DNA of 64,000 nt, taken from positions 496,001 through 560,000 of the forward strand of contig NZ_VIGW01000003.1 of NCBI RefSeq assembly GCF_007858435.1, in the 5' to 3' direction. The translations under genes were made by a program, and so were the position numbers. This stretch comes from Tsukamurella asaccharolytica. GTDB taxonomy: Bacteria; Actinomycetota; Actinomycetes; Mycobacteriales; Mycobacteriaceae. This document shows, piece by piece, positions 30,293-38,652 of the stretch. The notes beneath the pieces were generated by a model, which was not told the origin of the DNA, did no database searches, and saw only the letters and a list, made by a program, of their open reading frames with translations. The first letter of the stretch is position 1; every line of letters starts with the position of its first letter.

Positions 30293-30311
30293 CTATCGGA
30301 TCGCGGAACGC

Positions 30312-30782
30312 CTATCGCTCACGCCGGTAGGTCAGGTGCCGGTAGCGCAGGCCCGACGAGGATTCGCGCCAGGCCGCGTCGTCCTCGAGCGCGAAGCCGT
30401 TCGGAATCAACGGTGCCACGGTATCGCCCTCGATGTCGGCGTCGACCTCCGTGACCGCGAGGACGTCCGCGAACGGCAGTGCCGCCGCGTAGATCTCGCC
30501 ACCCCCAATGACCCAGAGGTCCCCCTCGGGCAGGGTGAGGTCGTGCTGCACCACCGCGCCGTCGGCCCGCCACGACCGGTCCCGGGTGACCACGATGTTC
30601 GTGCGCCCCGGGAGGGGACGGAACCGTGGCGGGAGCGAGTCCCACGTGCGACGCCCCATGAGGACCGTGGCGCCCGCAGTGGTCTCGCGGAAGAACCTCA
30701 TGTCCTCCGGGATGTGCCAGGGGATGCCGCCCTCGGCGCCGATCACTCCCCCGCGGGCCTGCGCCCAGATGAGGCCGATCAC
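30312..30782 (-). CDS. dfrA: Dihydrofolate reductase
   Basis: A 156-residue DHFR that regenerates tetrahydrofolate. Family motifs are IWAQARGGVIGAEGGIPWHIPEDMRFF (substrate Asp in PEDM), GRRTWDSLP, and WVIGGGEIYAAAL for NADPH binding. The GTG start shares one base with the thyA stop (TAGTG), so the two enzymes of the dTMP cycle are translationally coupled. Confidence 0.96.
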   Translation of the reverse strand: MIGLIWAQARGGVIGAEGGIPWHIPEDMRFFRETTAGATVLMGRRTWDSLPPRFRPLPGRTNIVVTRDRSWRADGAVVQHDLTLPEGDLWVIGGGEIYAAALPFADVLAVTEVDADIEGDTVAPLIPNGFALEDDAAWRESSSGLRYRHLTYRRER

Positions 30783-31579
30783 TAGACCGCCACCGGGGCC
30801 TTGATCGCGGGGTGGTGCACGTAGTCGTGGACGGTGATGTCGCCGTACTCGTAGTCGAAGATGCTGGGGCGCTCGGCGAGCTCGAGCCGCGGGTACGGGT
30901 ACGGCTCGCGGCCGAGTTGCTCGGTGACCTGTGCGACGTGGTTGTCGTAGATGTGGCAGTCGCCGCCGGTCCACACGAAATCGCCGGGCTCGAGGCCCAC
31001 CTGCGCGGCGACCATGTGCGTGAGCAGCGCGTAGCTGGCGATGTTGAACGGGACGCCGAGGAAGAGGTCGGCGCTGCGCTGGTACAGCTGGCAGCTGAGC
31101 CGGCCGTCGGCCGCGTAGAACTGGAAGAACGCGTGGCAGGGCGGCAGCGCCATGTTCTCGATCTCGGCGACGTTCCACGCGGAGACGATGTTGCGCCGGC
31201 TGGACGGATTGGTGCGCAGCGTCTCGACGGCCTTGCTGATCTGGTCGATGTGCTCGCCGTTCGGGGTGGGCCAGCTGCGCCACTGCACGCCGTAGACGGG
31301 GCCGAGCTCGCCGTCCGGCGCCGCCCACTCGTCCCAGATGGTGACGCCGTTGTCCTGGAGCCACTTGACGTTCGAGTCGCCGCGCAGGAACCACAGCAGC
31401 TCGTACGCGATCGACTTCATGTGCACCCGCTTGGTGGTGATGAGCGGGAAGCCCTGCGACAGGTCGTATCGGAGCTGGCGCCCGAAGACGCTGCGCGTAC
31501 CGGTGCCGGTGCGGTCCGGCCGGTGCGTACCGTTCTCCATCACGTCGCGGAGCAGGTCTTCGTAGGGCGTCGCGATCAC
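30782..31579 (-). CDS. thyA: Thymidylate synthase ThyA
   Basis: A 265-residue enzyme that methylates dUMP using methylene-tetrahydrofolate, producing dihydrofolate for DfrA. The catalytic cysteine is near 148 in [12 protein letters not shown]; dUMP-binding residues are in [21 protein letters not shown] and the Arg pair in [13 protein letters not shown]. It starts with GTG and overlaps dfrA by one base. Confidence 0.97.
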   Translation of the reverse strand: MIATPYEDLLRDVMENGTHRPDRTGTGTRSVFGRQLRYDLSQGFPLITTKRVHMKSIAYELLWFLRGDSNVKWLQDNGVTIWDEWAAPDGELGPVYGVQWRSWPTPNGEHIDQISKAVETLRTNPSSRRNIVSAWNVAEIENMALPPCHAFFQFYAADGRLSCQLYQRSADLFLGVPFNIASYALLTHMVAAQVGLEPGDFVWTGGDCHIYDNHVAQVTEQLGREPYPYPRLELAERPSIFDYEYGDITVHDYVHHPAIKAPVAV

Positions 31580-31642
31580 AGGCTCAGTCTAGAGCGGCCC
31601 ACTGACACGATTGTTCACGGCGCGGCGAAGGCCACGGGCCGG

Positions 31643-32170
31643 TCAGCCTGCGAGCGCGGCGGCGCGTGCGAGCCGCTGCTGGCCGATTTCGGCGAGGTTC
31701 TTCATCAGCTCGGCGTTGACCCACGCCACCTGGTGGCCGACGGTCAGGCCCGCATCCTCGGGCCACGGGTACGCAGACGGCTCGTCGAGACGCCCGTCGG
31801 TGAGCCCGTCGAGCACTGTCAACCATTCGTCGCGCAGTGCCGTGAGCCATGCGACGGCGCCGTCGGGTCCGGGCCAGCGCACCGACTCGCGCTCCCGTAC
31901 CGGCCGCTCGAGAAGGTGGTCCATGGCGGTGCTCCACCACCAGCCGATGTGCCAGCTCAGCCAGGCCATCGTCGGGACCGGGATCGGGTCCGGTTCGGCG
32001 TCCGCCCAGTCGGCGATCCACGCGCCGTCTTCGCTGCGGCGCATCGTCCAACACGGTCGCGCGGGCTCCCATCGGAAGTCGTCGGCCGTCAGCTCGGCGA
32101 GGTGCACCTCGCCGAGCGCCCAGGTCAGATCGAACTGCCAGCGCAGAAGGTCGAGCCGTGATTCAGCCAC
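31643..32170 (-). CDS. DinB-superfamily protein
   Basis: A 175-residue four-helix-bundle protein. The metal-binding histidines of the DinB/YfiT fold can be placed in WLSWHIGWWWSTAMDHLLER and in VGHQVAWVNAELMKNLAEIGQQR. Such proteins often use mycothiol or bacillithiol; the reaction here is unknown. It is near, but does not overlap, the thyA operon on the same strand. Confidence 0.82.
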   Translation of the reverse strand: MAESRLDLLRWQFDLTWALGEVHLAELTADDFRWEPARPCWTMRRSEDGAWIADWADAEPDPIPVPTMAWLSWHIGWWWSTAMDHLLERPVRERESVRWPGPDGAVAWLTALRDEWLTVLDGLTDGRLDEPSAYPWPEDAGLTVGHQVAWVNAELMKNLAEIGQQRLARAAALAG

Positions 32171-32194
32171 CCCCAGACCCTATTGCCTCGGCGC

Positions 32195-33427
32195 TCAGGC
32201 CGCCTGTCGCGGCGCCGTGGATCGGTGCTTATGTCTTGTGGGGGTTACTGTTTCGACGGTGTGCCGTCCGCTCGGGTCGTCGACGACTCGGCTGTGCCAG
32301 CCGGCGGCTTCCTTGGCGTAGTTGCATGCCGCGCACAGGCCCTGCCCGTTCGCGAACTCAGTGGGGCCGCCTTTCGCGTCTGGCACGACGTGGTCGATGT
32401 GGCTGATCGGTGCGTCGCAGTACGGGGTGCGGCAGTACCGGTCGCGGGCTCGGATCATCTCCGCGAGCCCGGGCGGGAAGCACCGCTGCCGCGAGTCCAT
32501 CCCGACGACCGCACCCGACTCGGGTGCGAGGTAGAGGCGCTTGACCCACGCGACCCCCGCAGCGGTGGCGCGGCCGATGAGGTTGCGGGCGATCTCCGCC
32601 GGGACCGTCCCGCCGCCGTCCAGGTGCGCCGTCCCCGGCTGATCACCGAGCAGCACCGTCGCGGGCATCGTCAGGTTCACCAGCACCGGCTGCCCTTCCG
32701 CAGCGGCCCGGCCGGTGAGCCGGGCGAACGCGGTATCGGCCATGACCTGTCCTCGGGTGCGCAGGTCCCCGGCGACCCCGATCAGGGTGTCCGCGTGCCG
32801 GCGCAGCGCCGCGTACACGCCGACGCCCTGCGCCACCGGCAGCAGCAGCGACACCCGCGCCATGCCCTCGGGCAGCGGGCGGATGGTCACCGTCCGGTCC
32901 TTCTCCGCCCACGCGTCCCGATCGACGGTGCCCCGCCCGTCCAACGCGTACGCGACCTGCTTCACCTTCGCGGCGAGCTGCGTGAGCCCCATCCCCGCCA
33001 ACGTCGCCGGATCGGCACACAACTGCTCATCCGCGCGACGCCGATCCGCCACGTCCAGATGCGACAGCCCCGACACGATCACCGGGACGGCCTCCGGCGA
33101 CAGATCACCCTCGCGCAGCCGGGCAAGGGTGTGCGGCAGGTGCTTGTCCAAATCCACCGCCCGCGCCAGGAACTTCGCGCCCGTGTGCGGCGACAGGTGC
33201 AAGGCCAGCCCGACCTCCGCGGCGACGCCCTGCTGCCAGCGGTCCTGCGGCAACCCGGCGGCGATCCGCTCGCAGACCCGCTCCCGCAGCAGCTCCACCG
33301 CCAACCGGTACTGCTCGAACACCGTCCGGCAGCGTTGACGTTCCATCGAACGCAGCCGCTCGGCCGCGCCGTCGCCAGACCCCGGATCGGGTGGTTGATC
33401 GTCGTCCACACCAGCGTCTTCGTCCAT
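32195..33427 (-). CDS. HNH endonuclease with DUF222 domain
   Basis: A 410-residue protein. The N-terminal two thirds is a DUF222 domain (GLALHLSPHTGAKFL...; LARLREGDLSPEAVPVIVSGL). The C-terminus is an HNH nuclease with CRTPYC, the catalytic ISHIDHVVPDAKGGPTEFANGQGLC and a second CxxC-like pair in LCAAC. These genes occur in many copies in actinobacterial genomes and are thought to be mobile or domesticated nucleases. Here it directly borders the flavodoxin locus that received the 15-kb element. Confidence 0.9.
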   Translation of the reverse strand: MDEDAGVDDDQPPDPGSGDGAAERLRSMERQRCRTVFEQYRLAVELLRERVCERIAAGLPQDRWQQGVAAEVGLALHLSPHTGAKFLARAVDLDKHLPHTLARLREGDLSPEAVPVIVSGLSHLDVADRRRADEQLCADPATLAGMGLTQLAAKVKQVAYALDGRGTVDRDAWAEKDRTVTIRPLPEGMARVSLLLPVAQGVGVYAALRRHADTLIGVAGDLRTRGQVMADTAFARLTGRAAAEGQPVLVNLTMPATVLLGDQPGTAHLDGGGTVPAEIARNLIGRATAAGVAWVKRLYLAPESGAVVGMDSRQRCFPPGLAEMIRARDRYCRTPYCDAPISHIDHVVPDAKGGPTEFANGQGLCAACNYAKEAAGWHSRVVDDPSGRHTVETVTPTRHKHRSTAPRQAA

Positions 33428-33536
33428 AACCCGACGCTACGCCGGCCCACCGACAAGTTTTCGAGCCGGAGGCACACCATCGCCCGCTCCTTCGCCCACG
33501 GGGTGGCCGACCGCTCATCGCCCACGAGCATCCGGT

Positions 33537-33776
33537 TCAGCCCATGAGCTGTGCGCCGGCCGTCGCGCCGAGGTTCCAGCACGCCTCCAAGTCGGCCTTC
33601 GAGGGCTTGCCGGACACCACGACGTGCGGTGTCACCTTCCGCCATCCCAGTCCCGCAGTGATCGAATCGACTGCGCGCACAGCGCCCTCGCCGCCCTCGT
33701 TCGCGTGCAGGTACAGCCCGAACGGCCGGTCGCGGGTGGAGTCCAGACACGGGTAGTAGATCGTGTCGAAGGCGTG
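33537..33776 (-). pseudogene. Host flavodoxin, C-terminal fragment left of attL
   Basis: Reading the minus strand from 33776 to the stop at 33537 gives about 79 flavodoxin residues (FDTIYYPCLDSTRD, LGWRKVTPHVVVSGKPSKAD, LEACWNLGATAGAQLMG) with no start codon. In 58 aligned residues, 47 equal the intact flavodoxin at 48.5 kb. The homology stops precisely at the GTG core 33774-33776, beyond which the integrase region begins. It is the missing 3' part of the truncated host gene at 49,047-49,262. Confidence 0.9.
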
Positions 33777-33800
33777 TTATTTCGGCGTAAACTCCCCTAC
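33750..33800 (+). repeat. attL of the element
   Basis: Host-derived sequence (flavodoxin codons) runs up to the core GTG at 33774-33776. From there the element arm TTATTTCGGCGTAAACTCCCCTAC continues to 33800, written here only as position and key parts: AAACTCCCC mirrors AAATACCCC of the right arm. The shared core is only 3 bp, as expected for a serine integrase. Confidence 0.8.
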
Positions 33801-33801
33801 T

Positions 33802-35232
33802 ATGAGCACTCCAGCCTCCGCCCCTGGTCGGGCGGTCATCTACGCCCGCGTCTCGTCGGATCGCGCCGGTGGGCGCTCCGTCGAGGAGCAGGTCTCCGAG
33901 TGCCGGACCGAGTGCGAGCGGCACGCCTGGCCGGTCGCTGACGTGCTCGTGGACAACGACGTATCCGCCAGTCGGTACGCCACCAAGGACCGGCCCGAGT
34001 ACGCCCGGCTCCAGGCGCTGCTCCAGCCCGGCGACGTGCTCGTGATGTGGGAGGCGAGCCGCGCGCAACGCGACCTCAAGCGTTACGTGGAACTGCGCGA
34101 TCTGTGCGCCCGTCGCGGAGTCCGGTGGTCGTACTCGGGACGCCTCTACGACCTCAGCGACGGCGACGATCGGTTCTCCACCGGTCTGGACGCCCTGCTG
34201 GCCGAGAAAGAGGCCGAGCAGACCCGTACCCGCATCCTGCGTGCGCACCGTGCCAACCTGGCCGACGGCAAGCCGCACGGCCGCGTGCCGTACGGGTACC
34301 GCATCGTCCGCGACCCCGAGACCGGCAAGCCCGTGCGCCGCGAACCGCACCCCGGCCAGGCCCCGCTCATCGCGGAGGCGGCCCGGCGCGTACTGGCGGG
34401 CGAGTCGTTCGCATCGGTCGTCCGATGGATCGCGAAGCAGGACGACTCGTTGCGCTGGGACGCGGCCAAGCTGCGCCGTCTGCTCATCAACCCCACGCTG
34501 GCGGGGTTCCGCGTGCACACGGAGGTCAAGGACGGCGTGCGGGGGCCTCGCATGATCCACGGCCGGGGCACCTGGGAGCCGATTCTCACCGAGGACCAGC
34601 ACAACGACCTGGTGGCGCTGTTCGCCGCCCGGCAAAGCGGCCCGCGCGGGGTGCCTGTCAAGTACCTGGTGTCCGGCATCGCTGAGTGCGGGGTCTGCGG
34701 CGAGAAGGTGTGGCGGGGCCGAGGCGGCACCAAGAAGGACGGCAGCCGCTATGAGGTCTACACGTGCAGGCCCGGCCGTCACGCCGCCCGGCGTCTGGAC
34801 CTGGTGGACGAGGCTGTGCACGAGGTGGTCGAGGAGATTCTGACCTCCCCCGCCGCCCTGGCCGCGCTGGCCGAGACGCCCGAGGCCGACACCACCGCCC
34901 CCGCTCGGCTGGCCGAGCTACGCGAGCGGCTCGACGCGGTGGAAACCGAGATCATCGAGGGCCGGATGCCCGCGTCCACTGGAGCGCGCGCGGCCACCCG
35001 GCTGGAGGCGTTGATCGCGGAGGCCGAGGCGGCGGCAGCTCCGGTGTTCACGGACCCGGCCGTGCGCAGCCTCGCCACCGCCGCCGACCCGGTTGCCGAG
35101 TGGCGCGGTATGCCGCTGGCGGACCAGCGCGAGTTCATCAAGGCGACCCTGCACATCCGCATCGAGCGGATCGGGCGCGGCCGGTGGCACGACAAGCGCG
35201 CGGGGATCACCGTCGAGCCCCGGCGTCGGTGA
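33802..35232 (+). CDS. int: Large serine integrase
   Basis: A 476-residue site-specific recombinase. The N-terminal resolvase domain begins AVIYARVSSDRAGGRSVEEQ, with the nucleophilic serine at about 18, and contains the ASRAQRDL catalytic arginines. The recombinase domain runs from about 155 (GRVPYGYRI) to 245. A zinc ribbon has Cys296, Cys299, Cys322 and His327, with a coiled-coil region around 375-420. The ATG at 33802 lies just inside attL; the earlier ATG at 33763 is rejected because it would take its first codons from host DNA. No clear Shine-Dalgarno sequence precedes it. It is predicted to catalyse integration into the flavodoxin attB. Confidence 0.95.
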   Translation: MSTPASAPGRAVIYARVSSDRAGGRSVEEQVSECRTECERHAWPVADVLVDNDVSASRYATKDRPEYARLQALLQPGDVLVMWEASRAQRDLKRYVELRDLCARRGVRWSYSGRLYDLSDGDDRFSTGLDALLAEKEAEQTRTRILRAHRANLADGKPHGRVPYGYRIVRDPETGKPVRREPHPGQAPLIAEAARRVLAGESFASVVRWIAKQDDSLRWDAAKLRRLLINPTLAGFRVHTEVKDGVRGPRMIHGRGTWEPILTEDQHNDLVALFAARQSGPRGVPVKYLVSGIAECGVCGEKVWRGRGGTKKDGSRYEVYTCRPGRHAARRLDLVDEAVHEVVEEILTSPAALAALAETPEADTTAPARLAELRERLDAVETEIIEGRMPASTGARAATRLEALIAEAEAAAAPVFTDPAVRSLATAADPVAEWRGMPLADQREFIKATLHIRIERIGRGRWHDKRAGITVEPRRR

Positions 35233-35268
35233 GCGCGGCGGCCAGCTCGGCCGTACAGCGCCGAACGG

Positions 35269-35295
35269 CCCCCTCTCCCGGTACGAGTGAGGGGG
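35269..35295 (+). terminator. Hairpin after the integrase gene
   Basis: CCCCCTC at 35269-35275 pairs with GAGGGGG at 35289-35295 around a 13-nt loop, 36 bp beyond the integrase stop. It lies in the 195-bp convergent gap between the integrase and the minus-strand ATPase, and could end either transcript. Confidence 0.5.
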
Positions 35296-35427
35296 ACGTG
35301 GTGTTCGCAGCGCAGCGGGCCGCTCAGGGCGCGAGGTGGGCGGCGTCGGTGCGTATCGCCCCCCGGCCAGCGAGTCAGCCAGGTCTCGGACAGGTGAACC
35401 TCCTTGTGTTGGTGTGTGATTGGCGAA

Positions 35428-37254
35428 TCAGAGACCGGTGTCGCTAGCACGCTCGAAGGCTGCCTCGATGTTCTTGTACTTGAGCCGGGTGTCACGGCCG
35501 CGCACCTTCCGCCTGGCCGCCGTCAGCGTGAGACCGTCCATCCCGACCTCCCGCAGGATCGCGGTGGCCTTCTCGATCTGTGCCTCGTCCTCGGCCGCGA
35601 TCCGCGCCTGGTTGGCTTCGCGGCGCTTCTGCTGGACCTCCGTGGCGTGGTCGATCTGCTGCCGCTCGACCTTCTCCTCCAGCGCGGCGGGGTACTCGAA
35701 TGCCTGGACCTCCGGCGGCGCGTGCGGGTCGGTCGGCGGGTGATAGAGGGTCTGCTTGCCCCGACCGCCGCCGCCTGTGGTGACGAGCGCGCCGTCGCTG
35801 ACCGCGCGCTCCAGCAGCGCGCGAGCCTTCTCCATCGCGAGGCCGTTGGTGCGGAGGAACAGCTCGCACTGCGACTTGTTCGCCGGTGCCCCCGCCGCGT
35901 GGCGCTCGCGGACGTGGCGCACCATCGCTGCCAGCGCCTCGCGCTCGGCGGGGTCGGTCTCGGCGGCCCTGGTCGCCTCGTCCAGGTACACCAGGTGCCC
36001 CGTATCGGGGTCGAGCCGCAGCAGGCCTGGCGGCACCTCGGAATCGCGGCCGAACGCCGTGAACAGGCGGTCGCCGTCGCTCTCGTCGCCGCGCCGGATG
36101 AGCCGCCAATTGGTCTCCGACCAACCCAGGAGCGCGGAGTCGCCGCGCGCCCGGTCCCCGCTGTGCCCCATGTGGTGCACCACGATGGATTGCCTCACCC
36201 CCGCCGCGTGCATCGTCGCGTCGAACTGCACCAGGAACCGGCCCGCGTCCTTGTCCTCGGACAGCCCGAGCGCGTCGAGCACCGGCCGCAGGCAGTCGAA
36301 GATCACCACGTCGAACCCGCGTAGACGCTCGGCCCACTCGGCCCGCCCGTGCGGCGTGAGCAAATCGAACTCGCCCGCGCGGCCGCGCATGGTCACGGGG
36401 TGGATGGAGTCGGTGTTCACGATGCCCTGCCGACGAAGCCACCGGCCGAGCATCGGGCGTGACATCTCGTTGTCGATCAGGGCGATTCGGCGCGGCCCAG
36501 GAGCGACGGCGAACCGCCCGAGGAACGGCGTACCGTCCGCCAGCGACCGCAGCAGGTTCGCAACCATCGTCGTCTTCCCCGCCTTGTACTGCGCCGCGAG
36601 CAGCACCTTGCCGCTCTGGCTGAGGAGCTGGTCGATGACGTACGGCTCGTCCACGTCGGGCTCTCGCAGCATGTCGGTCAGGCTGGTGAACTCCAGCGGA
36701 TCACCGGCGACAGCGGCGTCTTCCGCTGCAAGTCGGCGCAGTGCATCCCGGTCGACGCGCTTACTCCGCACCCGCTCAGACACCTGGAACTCGTAGTCGC
36801 GCGCAGCCTCGCGGGCCTCCCACTCCGAGGCGGACAGGGTGGGCAGCATCGCCACCACCTTCTCGGCGGTGCCGTCCATGATCTGCTTGTCGCTCAGCCG
36901 GTAGTGGCCGTTCTTGCCCGCGTCGAACAGATAGGAGAGAGGGAACACGTCCGGGACGGGCTTACCGGCCTTCCGTGCCTTCTTGGCGTGGTAGATCAAC
37001 ACCGCCGTGAGCGCCTTGAACGCCGTGTCCCCCAGCGTTTCCTTCACATCGGGGTCGTCCACCGCGCCCACCGGCGACAACAGATCGCCGTACGCGCCGC
37101 GCAGCGCGGCGCGCTCGTCGGCGGCGCGCTCACGCTGCTCGCGGTCCTCTCGCTGTTCCGCCGTCTCGGGGTTGTCGAACGGGTTGGGCTCGTCCGCGCC
37201 CTCGGCGGGCTCGCTGGCCCGGTCTGCCGAGGTGGAACTGGTATTCTGAGTCAC
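35428..37254 (-). CDS. RepA/KaiC-like (AAA_25) ATPase, probable replication protein
   Basis: A protein of about 608 residues. After an acidic, disordered N-terminus comes an ATPase core: Walker A AQYKAGKTT near 221-229, IALIDNEM after it, Walker B VVIFD near 316-320 and SIVVHHMGHSGDRARGDSALLGW as the sensor region. The C-terminal part (from about 430) looks like a winged helix and a charged tail. This is the RepA/DnaB-like type found in plasmids and prophages. GTG 37254 was chosen because AAAGG lies 6 bp upstream; the nearby ATG 37260 touches that site. It is the last gene of a leftward unit beginning beside the iteron array. Confidence 0.85.
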   Translation of the reverse strand: MTQNTSSTSADRASEPAEGADEPNPFDNPETAEQREDREQRERAADERAALRGAYGDLLSPVGAVDDPDVKETLGDTAFKALTAVLIYHAKKARKAGKPVPDVFPLSYLFDAGKNGHYRLSDKQIMDGTAEKVVAMLPTLSASEWEAREAARDYEFQVSERVRSKRVDRDALRRLAAEDAAVAGDPLEFTSLTDMLREPDVDEPYVIDQLLSQSGKVLLAAQYKAGKTTMVANLLRSLADGTPFLGRFAVAPGPRRIALIDNEMSRPMLGRWLRRQGIVNTDSIHPVTMRGRAGEFDLLTPHGRAEWAERLRGFDVVIFDCLRPVLDALGLSEDKDAGRFLVQFDATMHAAGVRQSIVVHHMGHSGDRARGDSALLGWSETNWRLIRRGDESDGDRLFTAFGRDSEVPPGLLRLDPDTGHLVYLDEATRAAETDPAEREALAAMVRHVRERHAAGAPANKSQCELFLRTNGLAMEKARALLERAVSDGALVTTGGGGRGKQTLYHPPTDPHAPPEVQAFEYPAALEEKVERQQIDHATEVQQKRREANQARIAAEDEAQIEKATAILREVGMDGLTLTAARRKVRGRDTRLKYKNIEAAFERASDTGL

Positions 37255-37420
37255 GATCATCCTTTGTGGTGGAGGCATGGTCGCGGAGGCTGGAAACCCC
37301 GATGCAGCGCCCCGTTCCCCGAGAACGGGGCGTTGCTGCGTTTCGGGCCAGCGCCACGGCGACGACACCCAACGGCGTTGTGCGGCACGGTGATGGGCGA
37401 GCGAGGGCCGTGGACGGGCC

Positions 37421-37612
37421 TCAGCCGCCCACCCCGTCAGACCGGCGCGTGAGACTGCGGAACAACTCTCCGGCCCGGCGCAGCTCGTCGTCGGTGAACG
37501 CCGACATGGTGGCCGCCAGCCACTCACGCGATCCGGTCTCCCCCGCTCGCACTGCGGAACCGGCGCGGGCGCTGACAGCGAGCGGGGTAGACCCCGCCTC
37601 GGGCGCGCTCAC
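37421..37612 (-). CDS. Small protein of unknown function
   Basis: A 63-residue protein starting with GTG in a 4-bp overlap with the preceding HTH gene, so it is probably translated by coupling. The C-terminal half FTDDELRRAGELFRSLTRRSDG is helical and could be a small binding module. No family is recognised. It lies between the HTH protein and the RepA-like ATPase and probably belongs to the replication unit. Confidence 0.55.
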   Translation of the reverse strand: MSAPEAGSTPLAVSARAGSAVRAGETGSREWLAATMSAFTDDELRRAGELFRSLTRRSDGVGG

Positions 37613-37890
37613 TGCTCGCCGTCCTGCTTCGGGCGGTACGACTTCAAGGACGCGGGATCGACTCGGGTCAGAGTCGCGTCTACGTCCTCGGGCCGGAATC
37701 GGAGCTTCCCCCGAGGGGGCGGCCCGAGCCGGTAGGCGGGCAGGGAGCCGTCGGCAACGCGCGCCATGATGAAGTCGCGGCTGGCGTCGATGCGCGCCTT
37801 CGCCTCCGCAAGGGACAGGAATCGGCCGGGCTGGTCGTCGTCCTTGACGGGCTCGACGGACACCGCTGGGGTGGTGGGAGTGGAACTCAC
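37609..37890 (-). CDS. Excisionase/MerR-like HTH protein
   Basis: A 93-residue protein. After a disordered Thr/Pro/Val-rich start, RFLSLAEAKARIDASRDFIMARVADGSLPAYRLG followed by KLRFRPEDVDATL matches the HTH_17 (excisionase family) fold. It is the first gene of the leftward unit ending with the RepA-like ATPase and lies next to the iterons. It could bind them, control the unit, or act as a recombination directionality factor; the sequence does not decide. Confidence 0.75.
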   Translation of the reverse strand: MSSTPTTPAVSVEPVKDDDQPGRFLSLAEAKARIDASRDFIMARVADGSLPAYRLGPPPRGKLRFRPEDVDATLTRVDPASLKSYRPKQDGEQ

Positions 37891-38031
37891 GATGAATCGC
37901 TCTCGGGTGGAAACGAGTTCCTCGAAGCGGGCGCGGGGCGGCTACGTGGGCGGGAGCGGTGGCGTGGAGAGGTCGGGAACCGGGTCGCGTGGTGCGGCCC
38001 TATGCCGGACGAAGCCTGGCAACCTACGGCA

Positions 38032-38060
38032 AACATACATCAGACTCGGTGAAGCGACAA
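38032..38060 (-). promoter_or_regulatory. Promoter of the leftward HTH-RepA unit
   Basis: On the minus strand, TTGTCG (38060-38055) and TATGTT (38037-38032) are separated by exactly 17 bp, about 140 bp upstream of the HTH gene. The surrounding bases are AT-richer than the rest of the element. It is a close match to a housekeeping-sigma promoter. Confidence 0.55.
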
Positions 38061-38180
38061 GCACCGATGCGCCGAATAGCGTTGCACCACATACATTTCC
38101 TACCAGAGTCGGTGTTGTACCACCCCGCCTCGGAGAGCTGTCTCAACCCTGGCCGACGCCCGAAAAACCCGGGCCGTGAG

Positions 38181-38404
38181 GTTCGTGGAAAGCCCCCCTA
38201 TTTCGAGGTAGTTCGTGGACGGTTTCCACGAACTGATCGAGGCCGGTTCGTGGAAGTTCGTGGAAGTCGTCCACGAACTGAAAATCACCCTCTACCTGGG
38301 ATGATGAACGTCACCGGAATGAAGTTCGTGGAGTTCGTGGAAGTTCGCCACGAACCGCTGGACCAAGTTCGTGGAGTTCGTGGGGGGCCTATGGCCCCAC
38401 GAAC
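38181..38404. repeat. Iteron array, consensus GTTCGTGGA
   Basis: Direct copies begin at 38181, 38211, 38246, 38256, 38324, 38333, 38367 and 38376 (the last ends in G). Inverted copies (TCCACGAAC or one mismatch) lie at 38225, 38270, 38347 and 38396. The order is regular: two direct copies 9-10 bp apart followed by an inverted copy, 14 bp after the second in three of four cases. Such phased clusters are binding sites for replication initiators or partition proteins. It is not a CRISPR, because the spacers are too short and the units invert. Confidence 0.85.
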
Positions 38405-38620
38405 CTCGAACGTCCCGGCGACCACGAGCCTCGAAGTGGTGCAGAACAGCGACGGGGAGGTGATCGCGATCCCCCCCACTCGGAGGCTGGGAACGGTGAC
38501 AGGGCGACCGAGGCGGGGTCAGCAACGGGGGCGGGGGCATCGACCGCGACGCGGCTTCGCACGGCCGAGGCGGGGTAGGCAGCGGTGTGCGTGGCGGTGG
38601 CGGTGTAGCGCACGGAACCC

Positions 38621-38633
38621 GTTGTAGTACAAC
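38621..38633. promoter_or_regulatory. Palindromic operator candidate upstream of the rightward unit
   Basis: The sequence GTTGT-AGT-ACAAC is a perfect inverted repeat with a 3-bp centre, about 20 bp before the first candidate start codon of the rightward operon. It is likely a repressor or activator site for one of the HTH proteins of the element. Confidence 0.5.
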
Positions 38634-38652
38634 GCCTACCACTGTCGGCGAT

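Larger units (their letters stand above)
37891..38652. other. 762-bp non-coding control region (probable origin)
   Basis: No convincing gene is present between the leftward HTH gene and the rightward operon. The left third has lower GC and carries the leftward promoter; the middle holds the GTTCGTGGA iteron array (38,181-38,404); the right end has a perfect GTTGT-AGT-ACAAC palindrome. Divergent control of replication and packaging-type units around an iteron cluster is typical of a replication origin. Confidence 0.6.

Noticed and set aside
33763-33801. Upstream ATG at 33763 as integrase start
   Set aside because: It would make the first codons come from host flavodoxin DNA left of the crossover point; the protein resembles its family from the ATG at 33802.
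33079-34821. Minus-strand 580-codon frame over integrase and HNH gene
   Set aside because: Crosses attL and two real genes; only its coverage of the flavodoxin fragment region is coincidental and in another frame.
38181-38404. CRISPR-like repeat array
   Set aside because: The repeat is only 9 bp, copies occur in both orientations and gaps are 1-60 bp; no cas genes are present. An iteron cluster explains it.
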